64,000 nucleotides of DNA from VXYK01 sp965214565 (GTDB taxonomy: Bacteria; Actinomycetota; Acidimicrobiia; Acidimicrobiales; Aldehydirespiratoraceae), in NCBI GenBank assembly GCA_965214565.1, contig OZ243951.1, positions 1,674,001-1,738,000 on the forward strand, written 5' to 3'. Positions 1 through 8,490 of this stretch are shown here, piece after piece (the first letter of the stretch is position 1; the number at the start of each line of letters is the position of its first letter). A program made the position numbers and the translations under genes. The notes under the pieces were generated by a model. It did not search any database, was not told the origin of the DNA, and saw only the letters and a program-made list of their open reading frames with translations.

Positions 1-233
1 TCTGTATGGGCTGAGCCGGGGACCACAACAAACTGCTGCGAGGACTGCGACGCATCGCCCGTGAGTACCACGAGATCAACCACTCCACGATTCAGTTGGA
101 GACGTCGGTCGAGGACTGCGACGAGGGATCACCACGTCGACCACCTGCTGCAACGCGAGAAGATCCGTCGCAACCGCCGATGGATCCGCACCAGAATCTC
201 GAGCTGATCGTCCCGCCAGATTCCGAGGCCTGA
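1..233 (+). CDS. C-terminal end of a probable cation-efflux (CDF-like) protein, cut by the window edge
   Basis: A reading frame ending at TGA 231-233 gives a tail with an REYHEINHSTIQLE-type segment, which resembles the cytoplasmic C-terminal domain of cation diffusion facilitators (usual form: a helix, then I-x-H-x-T-I-Q-x-E). A TGA lies in this frame at 12-14, so the frame is open only from about 15. Either the gene is broken there or it changes frame at the edge; the missing upstream sequence prevents a decision. The last 35 or so residues are proline-rich and look disordered. The family call rests on one short motif and is tentative. Confidence 0.35.
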
Positions 234-263
234 CAAGAGGCATCGCCCCTGACAAAGGTAGAG

Positions 264-347
264 TGCGCGAGGGGGGACTTGAACCCCCACATCCTTTCGG
301 ACACAGGCACCTGAAGCCTGCGCGTCTGCCAATTCCGCCACTCGCGC
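264..347 (-). tRNA. tRNA-Leu (anticodon CAG)
   Basis: Read on the minus strand, the acceptor stem GCGCGAG (347-341) pairs with CTCGCGC (271-265) and A264 is the discriminator. The anticodon stem CAGGC/GCCTG closes the loop TTCAGGT, giving anticodon CAG. The long variable arm with its GTCCGAAAGGAT hairpin and the 84-nt length are typical of leucine tRNA. A tRNA-Leu beside fhaA-type genes is, from memory, also the arrangement in mycobacteria. Confidence 0.95.
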
Positions 348-402
348 GTGGCCGCACACCGCAGTGAACGTGCCCCGATCATAGCGTCGCGGATCTGAAT
401 CC

Positions 403-581
403 GTGGACCGCTCCAAGTCGTGGATCGAACCGATTCGACCCGACGGCAACGGATTCATGCTCCACGACGACGGATCGACCAATCAGACTCTGGTGAACGG
501 CAACCAGTGGTCTCGCACCGACTTGCCGACGGCGACCGGATCGAGCTGGGTTCCGTGCAGATCGAGTTCCGGTCAGCTTGA
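403..581 (+). pseudogene. FHA-domain remnant (fhaA-like 3' end) with a frameshift
   Basis: The frame from 403 encodes a degraded FHA domain including HDDGSTNQTLVNG, the phosphothreonine-binding core seen in FHA proteins as GSTNGTxVNG. Just after this the sense moves to another frame, which continues as QPVVSHRLADGDRIELG and then SVQIEF up to TGA 579-581. One missing base near 495-500 explains the switch. Residues before the core fit the FHA family poorly, and any N-terminal domain is absent because the tRNA lies only 56 bp upstream. FHA genes normally sit immediately upstream of pstP in Actinobacteria, so this is probably the decayed end of an fhaA-type gene. A sequencing error could account for the frameshift but not for the missing N-terminus. 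Confidence 0.55.
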
Positions 582-625
582 ACAACCGCTGCCGTGTCAT
601 CGGCGGAAGGTAACCTCAAAGGACC

Positions 626-772
626 GTGTCGGAACAATCGCCCGTCCTGCTTCGGCTCTGCTTGCTGGCTCTCGAATATCTGGTGTTTCTACGCGTGCTC
701 AGAGCGGTGTGGGTTGAACTCCGAGCCGTGCATGGACCGACCATTCCCAGGGTTGAACTGGTGCTCACATGA
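626..772 (+). CDS. 48-residue single-pass membrane peptide, probable truncated FhaB N-terminus
   Basis: A GTG start at 626 with AAAGGA just upstream opens a 48-codon frame ending at TGA 770-772. The stop overlaps the ATG of the phosphatase gene (ATGA), so the two are probably translationally coupled. Residues 6-31 form one strongly hydrophobic helix (VLLRLCLLALEYLVFLRVL) followed by a short charged tail. Mycobacterial FhaB begins with such a helix and continues into a linker and a C-terminal FHA domain; here the protein stops after the helix. It is probably a truncated fhaB, kept possibly because translation of pstP depends on it. It could also be a functional small membrane protein. Confidence 0.5.
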   Translation: MSEQSPVLLRLCLLALEYLVFLRVLRAVWVELRAVHGPTIPRVELVLT

Positions 773-1764
773 CCACTCTGGCTTGGGGTGCGGTGACCGA
801 TACGGGCCGAATACGTGACATCAACCAGGACGGAGTCCTCTCGGCTGAGAGTGTCTTTGTTGTGGCCGACGGCATGGGAGGTCACAGCGGCGGCGAAGTG
901 GCCTCGGCTGTCGCTGTCGAACAGATGGCCGAGCGGACCACCTTCAACAGTGTGGACGAACTGGTCGAGACGGTGCAGCGAGCAAACCGGGAGGTCTTGG
1001 ACCGAGCTCGGGAGGACCGGGCGCTCTACGGAATGGGAACCACACTGGTCGCACTCGTAGCCATGACCGTTGATGACACCGAGCTGCTCTGCGTCGCCAA
1101 CGTCGGTGATAGCAGGCTGTATCTGTGCACTGCGGACCAGATGATGCAGTTGACCGATGACCACAGCCTGGTTGAGGGCATGGTGCGAGACGGTTGGATC
1201 TCCCCCGAGGAGGCGAAGGTCCACCCCCAGCGCAACGTGGTCACCCGGGCACTCGGTGTCGAAGAGCCCCTGATGGTCGACGCCTGGGAGCTCGTGCCGG
1301 TAGCCGGTGACCGGTACCTGCTGTGCAGTGACGGTCTCAACAACGAACTCAGCGACGCCGAGATCGAAGAGATCCTCGACGAGACGGCCGATCCCCAAGA
1401 AGCCGCTACTGCACTCGTCGAAGCAGCGTGTGCTGCAGGTGGGCGAGACAACGTCACCGTCGTGGTCGTGGACGTAGTCGAAGCTGAACCGACCGAGTCG
1501 GACCCTCCCGCTGACCGGGTCGTCGCAGCCCACAAATCTGACACTGCGCTGGTCGCGGCCGACGAAGACGCCGAGCTCGAGGGGGCAGCAGAGCCCGCAG
1601 ACCCCGCAGACCCCGCATCAACGGAACTCGACTCGCTGTCGTGGCGGTCCTTTGTTGACTGGCGCTGGTTCGAGACCTGGCCGCGCAGCTGGTTCGCGGC
1701 CTTGGCCATCGTCGTTTTTCTGTTGGCGATGCTTGTGCTGGTAGTGCTATCGGTAGTCCTGTGA
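769..1764 (+). CDS. pstP: PP2C-family Ser/Thr phosphatase (PstP-like)
   Basis: A 331-residue protein that should remove phosphates placed by the kinase encoded next to it. PP2C signatures are in order: RDINQDG near residue 18, VADGMGGHSGGE (metal site) near 32-43, GTTLVALV, VGDSRLYL, DDHSL, VVTRALG, LLCSDGLNNEL and GGRDNVTVVVVDV near 225-240. An acidic, Ala/Pro-rich linker leads to one transmembrane helix (WFAALAIVVFLLAMLVLVVL) that ends the protein. Mycobacterial PstP carries an extracellular domain of roughly 190 residues after the helix; that is absent here. The ATG overlaps the stop of the small upstream gene. rodA and pbpA, usually found between pstP and the kinase, are missing: only 134 bp separate the two. 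Confidence 0.93.
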   Translation: MTTLAWGAVTDTGRIRDINQDGVLSAESVFVVADGMGGHSGGEVASAVAVEQMAERTTFNSVDELVETVQRANREVLDRAREDRALYGMGTTLVALVAMTVDDTELLCVANVGDSRLYLCTADQMMQLTDDHSLVEGMVRDGWISPEEAKVHPQRNVVTRALGVEEPLMVDAWELVPVAGDRYLLCSDGLNNELSDAEIEEILDETADPQEAATALVEAACAAGGRDNVTVVVVDVVEAEPTESDPPADRVVAAHKSDTALVAADEDAELEGAAEPADPADPASTELDSLSWRSFVDWRWFETWPRSWFAALAIVVFLLAMLVLVVLSVVL

Positions 1765-1898
1765 CAGCGGCTGAACTGCCGTCGTAGCCTTCCAGCCCGT
1801 CCACGCGTTCCAGACCGATTTGCAACAGCAACTTTCGCCGAACGACGGCGCATCGCTGTGCAACGGTCAACCGTACTGCTCAGCTAGACTCCAAGGCT

Positions 1899-3998
1899 AT
1901 GTCGGATGGTAGGCCAACGGTCTTCAATGGCCGTTACGAACTGCTGCGCCATATCGCGCGCGGCGGAATGGCCGACGTTTACCTCGCACGCGACGAGCTG
2001 TTGAATCGCGAGGTCGCCCTGAAGGTACTGTTCCCAGAGTTCGCCAACGATCCGAACTTCGTTGAGCGGTTCCGACGCGAGGCTCAGGCGGCAGCCAACC
2101 TCAACCATCCCAACATCGTGGGGATATACGACTGGGGTCAAGAACGCGGCACCTACTACATCGTGATGGAGCACGTCGCGGGGCGGACCATGGCTGATGT
2201 GGTGCGCGCCTCCGGGCCGGTCCCGCCAAAACGTGCCGTCGAGATCGCGAATGACGTCGCGGCGGCGCTCTCAACTGCGCATCGAGCAGGTCTCGTCCAC
2301 CGCGATGTCAAGTTGGGCAACATACTGATAGCGGACAGCGGAGTTGTGAAGGTCGCTGACTTCGGGATCGCTACCGCCCTGGCGGGTCGAACCGACGCGG
2401 GCCTGACCCAACACGGATCCGTGATGGGCACGGCCACTTACTTCTCGCCCGAGCAGGCGCAGGGGAAGCAAGTCGACGGTCGCAGCGATCTCTACTCGCT
2501 GGGAGTTGTGCTCTACGAGATGCTCGTTGGCGCGCCGCCGTTCGTAGCCGAAACTCCGATAGCGGTCGCCTACAAGCACGTTCAAGAGAAGCCTCAGTCC
2601 TTGATTGAACGTGGGGTTCCGGTTTCCTCAGCGCTAAACGCCATCACCATGAAGTTGCTGGCCAAGAACCCCTTGAACCGTTATCCCAGGGCCGAGGACT
2701 TGCGTGCCGACCTGCGCCGATATCTCGGCGGCACCACTGATCTCCCCGGTGGCGCCGCCGCGCCGGGGCCCCGGTCACGGCCTCAGGCCGCCCCAGGCGG
2801 GCCTCAGCCAGCGGGCAGGCCGCACGCCGGTAGGCCCGCAGCACCCCAGCCTGGAGCTCGAAGGCCATCGGCTCCCGGTGCCCGCGCTCCGGTGCCGGTA
2901 CAGCAGGCTTCGGCAGACCCGCGCCAGCGGGCCGAATACGGCCATGGCGGCTACTACGACGAGCCTCCACCGATGTCGCGCGGTGACGACTGGAGGCGGA
3001 CAGCCGGGCTCCTGGTCGGACTCAGCGTTCTTGTTCTGGTCCTGGGTTACCTGATCGTCGCCTTCGTCGACCAGGTCCGCGACGACGGTGTTGCGGAACC
3101 CAACGGCACGGACGAACTGATCGCTCTGCCCTCGGTCGTCGGGATGAGCATGTCCGATGCCGAGCGGGAACTGCTCGGACTGGACCTCGAGGTGACGATC
3201 AACCGGCGCAACAACGAGACGGTCCCGGCGGGTGAAGTGGTCCAGCAGACTCCTGTGGCCGGCGAGAAAGTGGAACCGAAGTCAGAGGTCACCCTGTTCG
3301 TGAGCGCGGGCGTGCCCGACCAGGTGCCCAACGTCATCGGCATGGACCAGAATTTTGCCCTCGACACTCTCGAATCACTCGGCTACAGCGTCAGTGTCGA
3401 GGCTGTGTCTGATATTCGAGACTTCGGGGAGGTCGTGACCCAGTTGCCGGCTCCCGGCACGGAACTGCCGGCGGGCGGCTCTGTGGTCATCACGATCTCG
3501 ACGGGACCGGAGAAGGTGCCGGTGCCTGATCTCGAGGGCGCCACGCTCAACGCTGCGTTCGAAGCACTGCACTTCGCTGAGTTCAGGGTCACCCCCGACA
3601 ACGTTGAAGAGCCCTCGGAGACGATCGAGGACGGACTGGTGATCCGTACGGATCCAGAAGCCGACAACCTGGTTGACAAGGGTTCCTGGGTGACCATTGT
3701 CGTCTCAACGGGCTTCCCCACGGTCCCGGTGCCGGGGGTGGTAGACCTCTTTGCCGACAGCGCCGAACAGACCCTGCGCCAGGTCCGGCTCGAAGTGGAG
3801 ATCGTCCTGGTTCCCGTACCGGTTGGCGACGCTTCGGTGGGTCGGGTCATAACACAGACCCCGGAGCCGTTCGCCGAGGTCGAACTCGACACTGTCGTTG
3901 TGATCGAAGTCGGAGAGGCGACTGAGGGCCCGATCACGTCGACCACGACCACGACGACCACAACAACCACCGACGCCCCCGAATCGGCCGACGGCTGA
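1899..3998 (+). CDS. pknB: PASTA-domain Ser/Thr protein kinase (PknB-like)
   Basis: A 699-residue transmembrane receptor kinase. The kinase domain spans about residues 11-275: glycine loop IARGGMADVYLA, lysine in VALKVLF, catalytic loop HRDVKLGNIL, DFG, and GTATYFSPEQA. A Pro/Ala-rich juxtamembrane linker (about 280-350) precedes one membrane helix near 369-390. Outside lie four PASTA repeats beginning near residues 408, 470, 540 and 608, each opening with a VP-x-V/L-x-G type motif and closing with a V-x-I/V-x-V-S-x-G type strand. The tail is a run of threonines. PASTA kinases sense peptidoglycan fragments and control cell-wall growth. The phosphatase lies upstream and trpG lies convergent downstream. 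Confidence 0.95.
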   Translation: MSDGRPTVFNGRYELLRHIARGGMADVYLARDELLNREVALKVLFPEFANDPNFVERFRREAQAAANLNHPNIVGIYDWGQERGTYYIVMEHVAGRTMADVVRASGPVPPKRAVEIANDVAAALSTAHRAGLVHRDVKLGNILIADSGVVKVADFGIATALAGRTDAGLTQHGSVMGTATYFSPEQAQGKQVDGRSDLYSLGVVLYEMLVGAPPFVAETPIAVAYKHVQEKPQSLIERGVPVSSALNAITMKLLAKNPLNRYPRAEDLRADLRRYLGGTTDLPGGAAAPGPRSRPQAAPGGPQPAGRPHAGRPAAPQPGARRPSAPGARAPVPVQQASADPRQRAEYGHGGYYDEPPPMSRGDDWRRTAGLLVGLSVLVLVLGYLIVAFVDQVRDDGVAEPNGTDELIALPSVVGMSMSDAERELLGLDLEVTINRRNNETVPAGEVVQQTPVAGEKVEPKSEVTLFVSAGVPDQVPNVIGMDQNFALDTLESLGYSVSVEAVSDIRDFGEVVTQLPAPGTELPAGGSVVITISTGPEKVPVPDLEGATLNAAFEALHFAEFRVTPDNVEEPSETIEDGLVIRTDPEADNLVDKGSWVTIVVSTGFPTVPVPGVVDLFADSAEQTLRQVRLEVEIVLVPVPVGDASVGRVITQTPEPFAEVELDTVVVIEVGEATEGPITSTTTTTTTTTTDAPESADG

Positions 3999-4020
3999 CT
4001 TCGCCGACAGCGGCATAGGG

Positions 4021-4088
4021 GTTTACAACGGCACTGGGCTTACAACGGCACTGGGTTTACAACGGCACGGGGTTTACAACGGCAAAGG
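4021..4088 (+). repeat. Four tandem copies of a 17-bp repeat
   Basis: Copies begin at 4021, 4038, 4055 and 4072 with consensus gtttacaacggcactgg; copies 2-4 each differ by one or two bases. The array fills the gap between the convergent ends of the kinase and trpG genes. There are no spacers, so it is not a CRISPR array, and no clear hairpin. Confidence 0.9.
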
Positions 4089-4100
4089 GCCGACGGAGGC

Positions 4101-4706
4101 TCAGGGCGACAAGCGGCCCAGGTAGTTATTGAGGAGGTCGTGGCCGGCGGTGGTCAACACCGACTCGGGGTGGAACTGAACGCCCTCGATGTCGAGTCGG
4201 CGGTGTCGCAGGCCCATCACCAGACCGTCGTCGGTTTCGGCGGTGACCTTCAGGGACTCAGGCAGCGAGTCCCGCTCAACGATCAGCGAGTGGTAGCGGG
4301 TCGCCTCGAGCGGGTTCGGCAATCCCTTGAACAGCCCCGAGTTCTTGTGGCGGATGAACGAGGTCTTACCGTGCATGACCTGAGGCGCACGCACAACCTT
4401 CCCGCCGAAGACCTGCCCCAGACACTGCATTCCGAGACACACCCCGAAGACCGGTGGAGAGCCTTGGAGCTCTGCGAGTACGTCCATCGAGATCCCCGAA
4501 TCGTCGGGGGTCCCCGGACCCGGCGAGATCAGGATGCCGTCGGGATCCATCTCGCGGATGCCGTCGATGTCGATGGCATCGTGGCGGCGCACGACGGGGT
4601 CGGCTCCGAGTTCTCCGAGGTACTGCACCAGGATGTAGACGAAGGAGTCGTAGTTGTCGATAACGAGCACCGTGGGCTTCACGCCCGTCACGTTACTGCT
4701 CGCCAA
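4101..4706 (-). CDS. trpG: Glutamine amidotransferase component of anthranilate/aminodeoxychorismate synthase (TrpG/PabA)
   Basis: A class I glutamine amidotransferase that supplies ammonia to chorismate-using synthases. The oxyanion segment ISPGPGTP, the nucleophile elbow GVCLGMQ (catalytic Cys) and the His/Glu pair in VQFHPESVL are all intact, and about 200 residues is normal. The N-terminal motif NYDSFVYILVQYL matches TrpG/PabA. The longest frame starts at TTG 4706, but GTG 4691, just after the TAA of the upstream gene, or GTG 4685 are more natural starts. trpG beside pknB is a conserved actinobacterial arrangement; no trpE or pabB partner is in the window. Confidence 0.92.
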   Translation of the reverse strand: MASSNVTGVKPTVLVIDNYDSFVYILVQYLGELGADPVVRRHDAIDIDGIREMDPDGILISPGPGTPDDSGISMDVLAELQGSPPVFGVCLGMQCLGQVFGGKVVRAPQVMHGKTSFIRHKNSGLFKGLPNPLEATRYHSLIVERDSLPESLKVTAETDDGLVMGLRHRRLDIEGVQFHPESVLTTAGHDLLNNYLGRLSP

Positions 4707-6930
4707 TTTCTATGGCTTCCAATATATGGATGGCGATGTCGGCGACCTGCACCTCTTCGGGTTCCTTGCCGACGGCCTTCACGCCGTCGTCCATCATGAT
4801 GTAGCAGAACGGGCAGGCCGTTGCCACACGGCTGGCACCGGTGTCGACCAACTCCTGCGCTCTGACATCGTTGACCTTCTCACCGATCGTCTCCTCCATC
4901 CACATGCGGGCTCCGCCGGCACCACAGCACATCCCCTTGGTCCCGTTGCGCTGAGCCTCGACGACCTCGATCCCGCCGAGCTTTCCGAGCACGTTGCGAG
5001 GCGCCATGTAGACGTCGTTGTGGCGCCCGAGATAGCACGAGTCGTGGTAGACGACCCGTTCTTCAAGCCTCGCCTCGTTGAGGTCCAGCCGCCCCTGCTC
5101 CACGAGCCATTCGAGGAACTGGCTGTGATGCACGACCTCGTAGTGTCCGCCGAGTTGGGGGTACTCGTTGGCGAGCGTGTTGAAGCAGTGGGGGCACTGG
5201 GTGATGATCTTCTTCACGCCCATCGCGTTGAGAGTCTCGATGTTCTGGCTGGCGAGCATCTGGAAGAGGTACTCGTTGCCTGAACGGCGGGCCGAGTCTC
5301 CAGTGCAGTTCTCTGCCGGGCCGAGAATCGCGAAGTCGACGTCGGCACGTTGCATGAGCTGCGCCATCGCCTGGGTGACCTTCTTGTTCTTGTCGTCGAA
5401 AGAACCGGCGCAGCCGACCCAGTACAGGTACTCAGCGGTCAGCGGATCGTCACCTGAGACGACGTTGAGACCTTCCAGATTGCGACCCCAGTCGGCCCGT
5501 TCGCTCTGGCTCATCCCCCAGGGGTTGGCTGAGTTCTCCATCGACCGGAACGCCTGGCCGAGTTCCGAGGGGAAGTCGGAGTCCATCAGCGTCAGATAAC
5601 GTCGCATGTCGAGGATCTTGTCGAGGATCTCGATGTTGACCGGACAGATCTCGTCGCAGGCCTTGCAGGACGTGCAACTCCAGAGTTCATCGTTGGTGAT
5701 GCGGTCGAACATCCAGTTGGCGGGCACGGTGATGTCGTTGTCGACTCCGATGGGAGGCGAGACTTCGGGGCTGCCGGTACGGGCCATGACCTCGCCCGTC
5801 TTCAAGACGATCTCGCGAGGATCGAGCGGTTTGCCGGTGGCGTGGGCCGGACACACCGAGGTGCAGCGGCCGCACATGGTGCACGCATCAGTGTCGAGGA
5901 GCTGCTTCCAGGTGAAGTCTTCAATGACCGAAGCACCGAAAGTCTCCAGTTCGGTGTCGCCCTCCACCAGATTGGGCATCGCCTTCATCGCACCCTTGGG
6001 CCGGTCCTTGTCGCTGAGGTACATGTTGAGCGGCGACGTGAACATGTGCCGCAACATCGTGGTGGGAAGGATCACCAAGAAGGCGATGAAGCTCAGCACA
6101 TGGGCGATCCACCACCCCTGATGCCAGCCGGCGATGTTGCTGTTGTCCTCAACCAGCGTTGCCAGCGGATAACCGATGAAACTCCATTTTTCGAAGTCGG
6201 GGGTGCCGTCGACGGCGATGCGGAACATCTCGGCCCCGAAACCAGTGATCCCGATCGCTGCGAACACTCCGAGGATCACCATGTGCTCAGGTTTGCTCTT
6301 GATGCGGATGCGGTAGGGACGCCAGTTCCACGGTCCGTAGCGCCGCAGGATCGCCCAGCCGATACCGATCAGGAATATCGCACCGGCGGCGTCGCCGACG
6401 AAGGAGTAGGCCCGGTAGACGTCGCCGTGGAGGAACTTCACGCTCTCGGGAACCTGATGGTTGATCTCGAGCACGGTGGTGACGCCGAGCAGCACCAGGA
6501 ACCCGAAGTAGATCATCGAGTGCATGACCCCGGCACCGGGCTCGCGAAGGAGAGTCTGCATGTAGACGCCCGACCGGAAGTCGGCCATGCGCCTCGGCGC
6601 GTTCTTGAGGGTCGTGCGGCGGTTGTCGGGTCGGCCGCGCTCCCAGTTGCGTACCCGCATGGCGAACATGTAGGCGCCGTACACCAGCAGGATCGGGATG
6701 ATCGAGTAGAAGCTGAGCTTCAGAGCGGTCGGGATGTTGCCGAAGACCTCCCGTTGCACCGAGGAGTCGTCGTGCCAGTTGGTGTAGCTCGGCACGATGC
6801 CGGAGACGAGCGTGAAGAGCGCGATTGCCAGACCGAGGCCGATGACGAGTTGATGGGGTTTGGGGCGCGGTTTCATGTTGCCGCGACGATACATCCCCGG
6901 AGCGGACCTATGAGTAACGGGCGCGCGCAT
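4693..6930 (-). CDS. Membrane Fe-S oxidoreductase with CCG domains (EtfD / Rv0338c-like)
   Basis: A 745-residue membrane-anchored electron-transfer protein. The N-terminal 320 residues hold about six membrane helices resembling the cytochrome-b-like subunit of nitrate reductase gamma. Two ferredoxin-type clusters follow, CTMCGRCTSVCP near 348 and CTSCKACDEICP near 417. Two CCG domains of the heterodisulfide reductase type come next, with YWVGCAG near 505, HDSCYLGRHN near 627 and MCCGAGG near 662. In Mycobacterium tuberculosis, the homologue with this layout (EtfD) passes electrons from acyl-CoA oxidation, through ETF, to menaquinone. That fits the acyl-CoA dehydrogenase and hydratases elsewhere in the window, though no etfAB is present. 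Methionines 13 and 19 are alternative starts. Confidence 0.85.
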   Translation of the reverse strand: MRAPVTHRSAPGMYRRGNMKPRPKPHQLVIGLGLAIALFTLVSGIVPSYTNWHDDSSVQREVFGNIPTALKLSFYSIIPILLVYGAYMFAMRVRNWERGRPDNRRTTLKNAPRRMADFRSGVYMQTLLREPGAGVMHSMIYFGFLVLLGVTTVLEINHQVPESVKFLHGDVYRAYSFVGDAAGAIFLIGIGWAILRRYGPWNWRPYRIRIKSKPEHMVILGVFAAIGITGFGAEMFRIAVDGTPDFEKWSFIGYPLATLVEDNSNIAGWHQGWWIAHVLSFIAFLVILPTTMLRHMFTSPLNMYLSDKDRPKGAMKAMPNLVEGDTELETFGASVIEDFTWKQLLDTDACTMCGRCTSVCPAHATGKPLDPREIVLKTGEVMARTGSPEVSPPIGVDNDITVPANWMFDRITNDELWSCTSCKACDEICPVNIEILDKILDMRRYLTLMDSDFPSELGQAFRSMENSANPWGMSQSERADWGRNLEGLNVVSGDDPLTAEYLYWVGCAGSFDDKNKKVTQAMAQLMQRADVDFAILGPAENCTGDSARRSGNEYLFQMLASQNIETLNAMGVKKIITQCPHCFNTLANEYPQLGGHYEVVHHSQFLEWLVEQGRLDLNEARLEERVVYHDSCYLGRHNDVYMAPRNVLGKLGGIEVVEAQRNGTKGMCCGAGGARMWMEETIGEKVNDVRAQELVDTGASRVATACPFCYIMMDDGVKAVGKEPEEVQVADIAIHILEAIEIGEQ

Positions 6931-7034
6931 TGATTGTCGGACTTCTTCACGCCGACGTAACAGTGCTGAAACCAGCCACTCCTAGCTTCACGCACGGGTG
7001 GAAAGCACCCGCCATCGACAAGGGGACACGAACC

Positions 7035-8429
7035 ATGCACAAGACAATGAAGCGAACCGCGCTGATAGTCGGCACGGGAGCCATAGCGCTGCTGTGGAGC
7101 GGCCCGGCGTCAGCGCAGGATTCAGACGCGGCCGCGGCCGCCGTCCAACAGGTGATGGACAACCTCTGGTTGGTGATCGCCGGGTGTCTGGTGTTCCTGA
7201 TGCAGGCCGGCTTCGCCTTTGTGGAAGCAGGCCTCACCCGAGCCAAGAACCTGGCCAACATCATGGCCAAGAACCTCGCCGACATGGCGGTCGGCACGGT
7301 GGCGTTCTTCATCGTCGGCTACTCGATCGCATTCGGTGACGGCGGCGACCTCTGGGGCGGACTCGGCGACTTCTTCTTCAATGAGAGCGCAGATCCCTCC
7401 GTGCTGAACGAGGGCGGTGGCCTCACCGACAACGTCACCCCCGCCGCAAGCTTCTTCTTCCAGGTCGTGTTCGCCGCCACAGCCGTGACGATCGCCTCGG
7501 GGGCGATGGCGGAGCGAACCAAGTTCGTGACCTATCTGCTGTTCTCGGTGGCGATGACCGCAATCATCTACCCGGTCGTCGTCCACTGGACCTGGGGCGG
7601 AGGGCTCATCGCCCAAATGAGCATCGGCGACGCCGTCTACTCCGACTTCGCAGGCTCGACGATCGTTCACTTGACCGGTGGTGTGGCGGCACTGGTCGGC
7701 GCCGCGATGCTCGGCCCCCGCGTCGGCAAGTACGGCCCTGACGGCTCAACCCGGGCGATCCCGGGCCACAACATCGGTTACGCGGTGATCGGCGTTTTCA
7801 TCCTGTGGTTCGGCTGGTTCGGTTTCAACGCCGGATCGGAGCTCGCGGCGGACAATCTTGTGCCGTTCCTGGCGATGAATACGCTGGTTGCTGCCGCAGC
7901 CGGAGTGATCGGTTCGACAGCGGTCATCTGGAAGATCACCGGCACGCCCGATGTGGCGATCGCAGGCAACGGCGCGCTCGCCGGGTTGGTCTCGATCACC
8001 GCCCCGGTCGGTGCGGTGGAGCCCTGGGCTGCTCTGGTGATCGGTTTCATCGGTGGCCTGATCGTCGTGTTCGCGGTGCTCGCCTTCGACCGGATCCGCA
8101 TCGACGACCCGGTTGGCGCCATCGCTGTGCACGGGGTGTGCGGGATCTGGGGCACGCTGTCGATCGGTCTTTTCGCCCGCTACGACGACGCCTTCCTGGG
8201 CCGCGAGAACGCGGGCCTCTTCTACGGCGGCGGTGCCGAGCAGTTGTTGATGCAAGCGGTGATGGTCCTCATTGTTGCTGCCTGGGTTGGGGTCACCTGC
8301 TACATCCTCTTCTACACCTTGAAGAAGACCCTGGGTCTGCGTGTCGACGCTGATGAGGAGTTCGAGGGTCTCGACGTCGCCGAGCACGGAACCTCCGGCT
8401 ACGGCGCGGAGACCGCCGTGGTCGCCTAG
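7035..8429 (+). CDS. amt: Ammonium transporter (Amt/MEP family)
   Basis: A 464-residue polytopic Amt channel with family motifs: GFAFVEAGLTRAKN (TM2 region), LTGGVAALVGAAMLGPR, HNIGYAVIGVFILWFGWFGF and HGVCGIWGTLSIGLFA. I chose ATG 7035 because AGGGGA lies just before it and the following residues form a cleavable signal peptide ending ASAQ; the frame is open back to 6930 but that part has no family similarity. The C-terminal tail (EFEGLDVAEHG) matches other bacterial Amts. It is transcribed divergently from the Fe-S oxidoreductase. No glnK follows, which is unusual, so P-II control must come from elsewhere. Confidence 0.95.
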   Translation: MHKTMKRTALIVGTGAIALLWSGPASAQDSDAAAAAVQQVMDNLWLVIAGCLVFLMQAGFAFVEAGLTRAKNLANIMAKNLADMAVGTVAFFIVGYSIAFGDGGDLWGGLGDFFFNESADPSVLNEGGGLTDNVTPAASFFFQVVFAATAVTIASGAMAERTKFVTYLLFSVAMTAIIYPVVVHWTWGGGLIAQMSIGDAVYSDFAGSTIVHLTGGVAALVGAAMLGPRVGKYGPDGSTRAIPGHNIGYAVIGVFILWFGWFGFNAGSELAADNLVPFLAMNTLVAAAAGVIGSTAVIWKITGTPDVAIAGNGALAGLVSITAPVGAVEPWAALVIGFIGGLIVVFAVLAFDRIRIDDPVGAIAVHGVCGIWGTLSIGLFARYDDAFLGRENAGLFYGGGAEQLLMQAVMVLIVAAWVGVTCYILFYTLKKTLGLRVDADEEFEGLDVAEHGTSGYGAETAVVA

Positions 8430-8441
8430 TTCCTCGGGTTG

Positions 8442-8481
8442 GCTGGTTCTGGTGGCGTGAAGGGGTACCGCCAGAACCAGC
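8442..8481. terminator. Hairpin between convergent amt and gpmA
   Basis: An 11-bp perfect stem, gctggttctgg (8442-8452) with ccagaaccagc (8471-8481), sits between the two convergent stop codons. It has no T-tract on either strand, so it is probably a stem-type bidirectional terminator. Confidence 0.55.
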
Positions 8482-8490
8482 TGCTGCTGT

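Noticed and set aside
616..1533. 305-codon antisense frame opposite the phosphatase gene
   Set aside because: The phosphatase has every PP2C motif on the + strand; the antisense frame has none of any family.
4021..4088. Possible CRISPR array
   Set aside because: Units are 17 bp with no spacers and there are no cas genes in the window.
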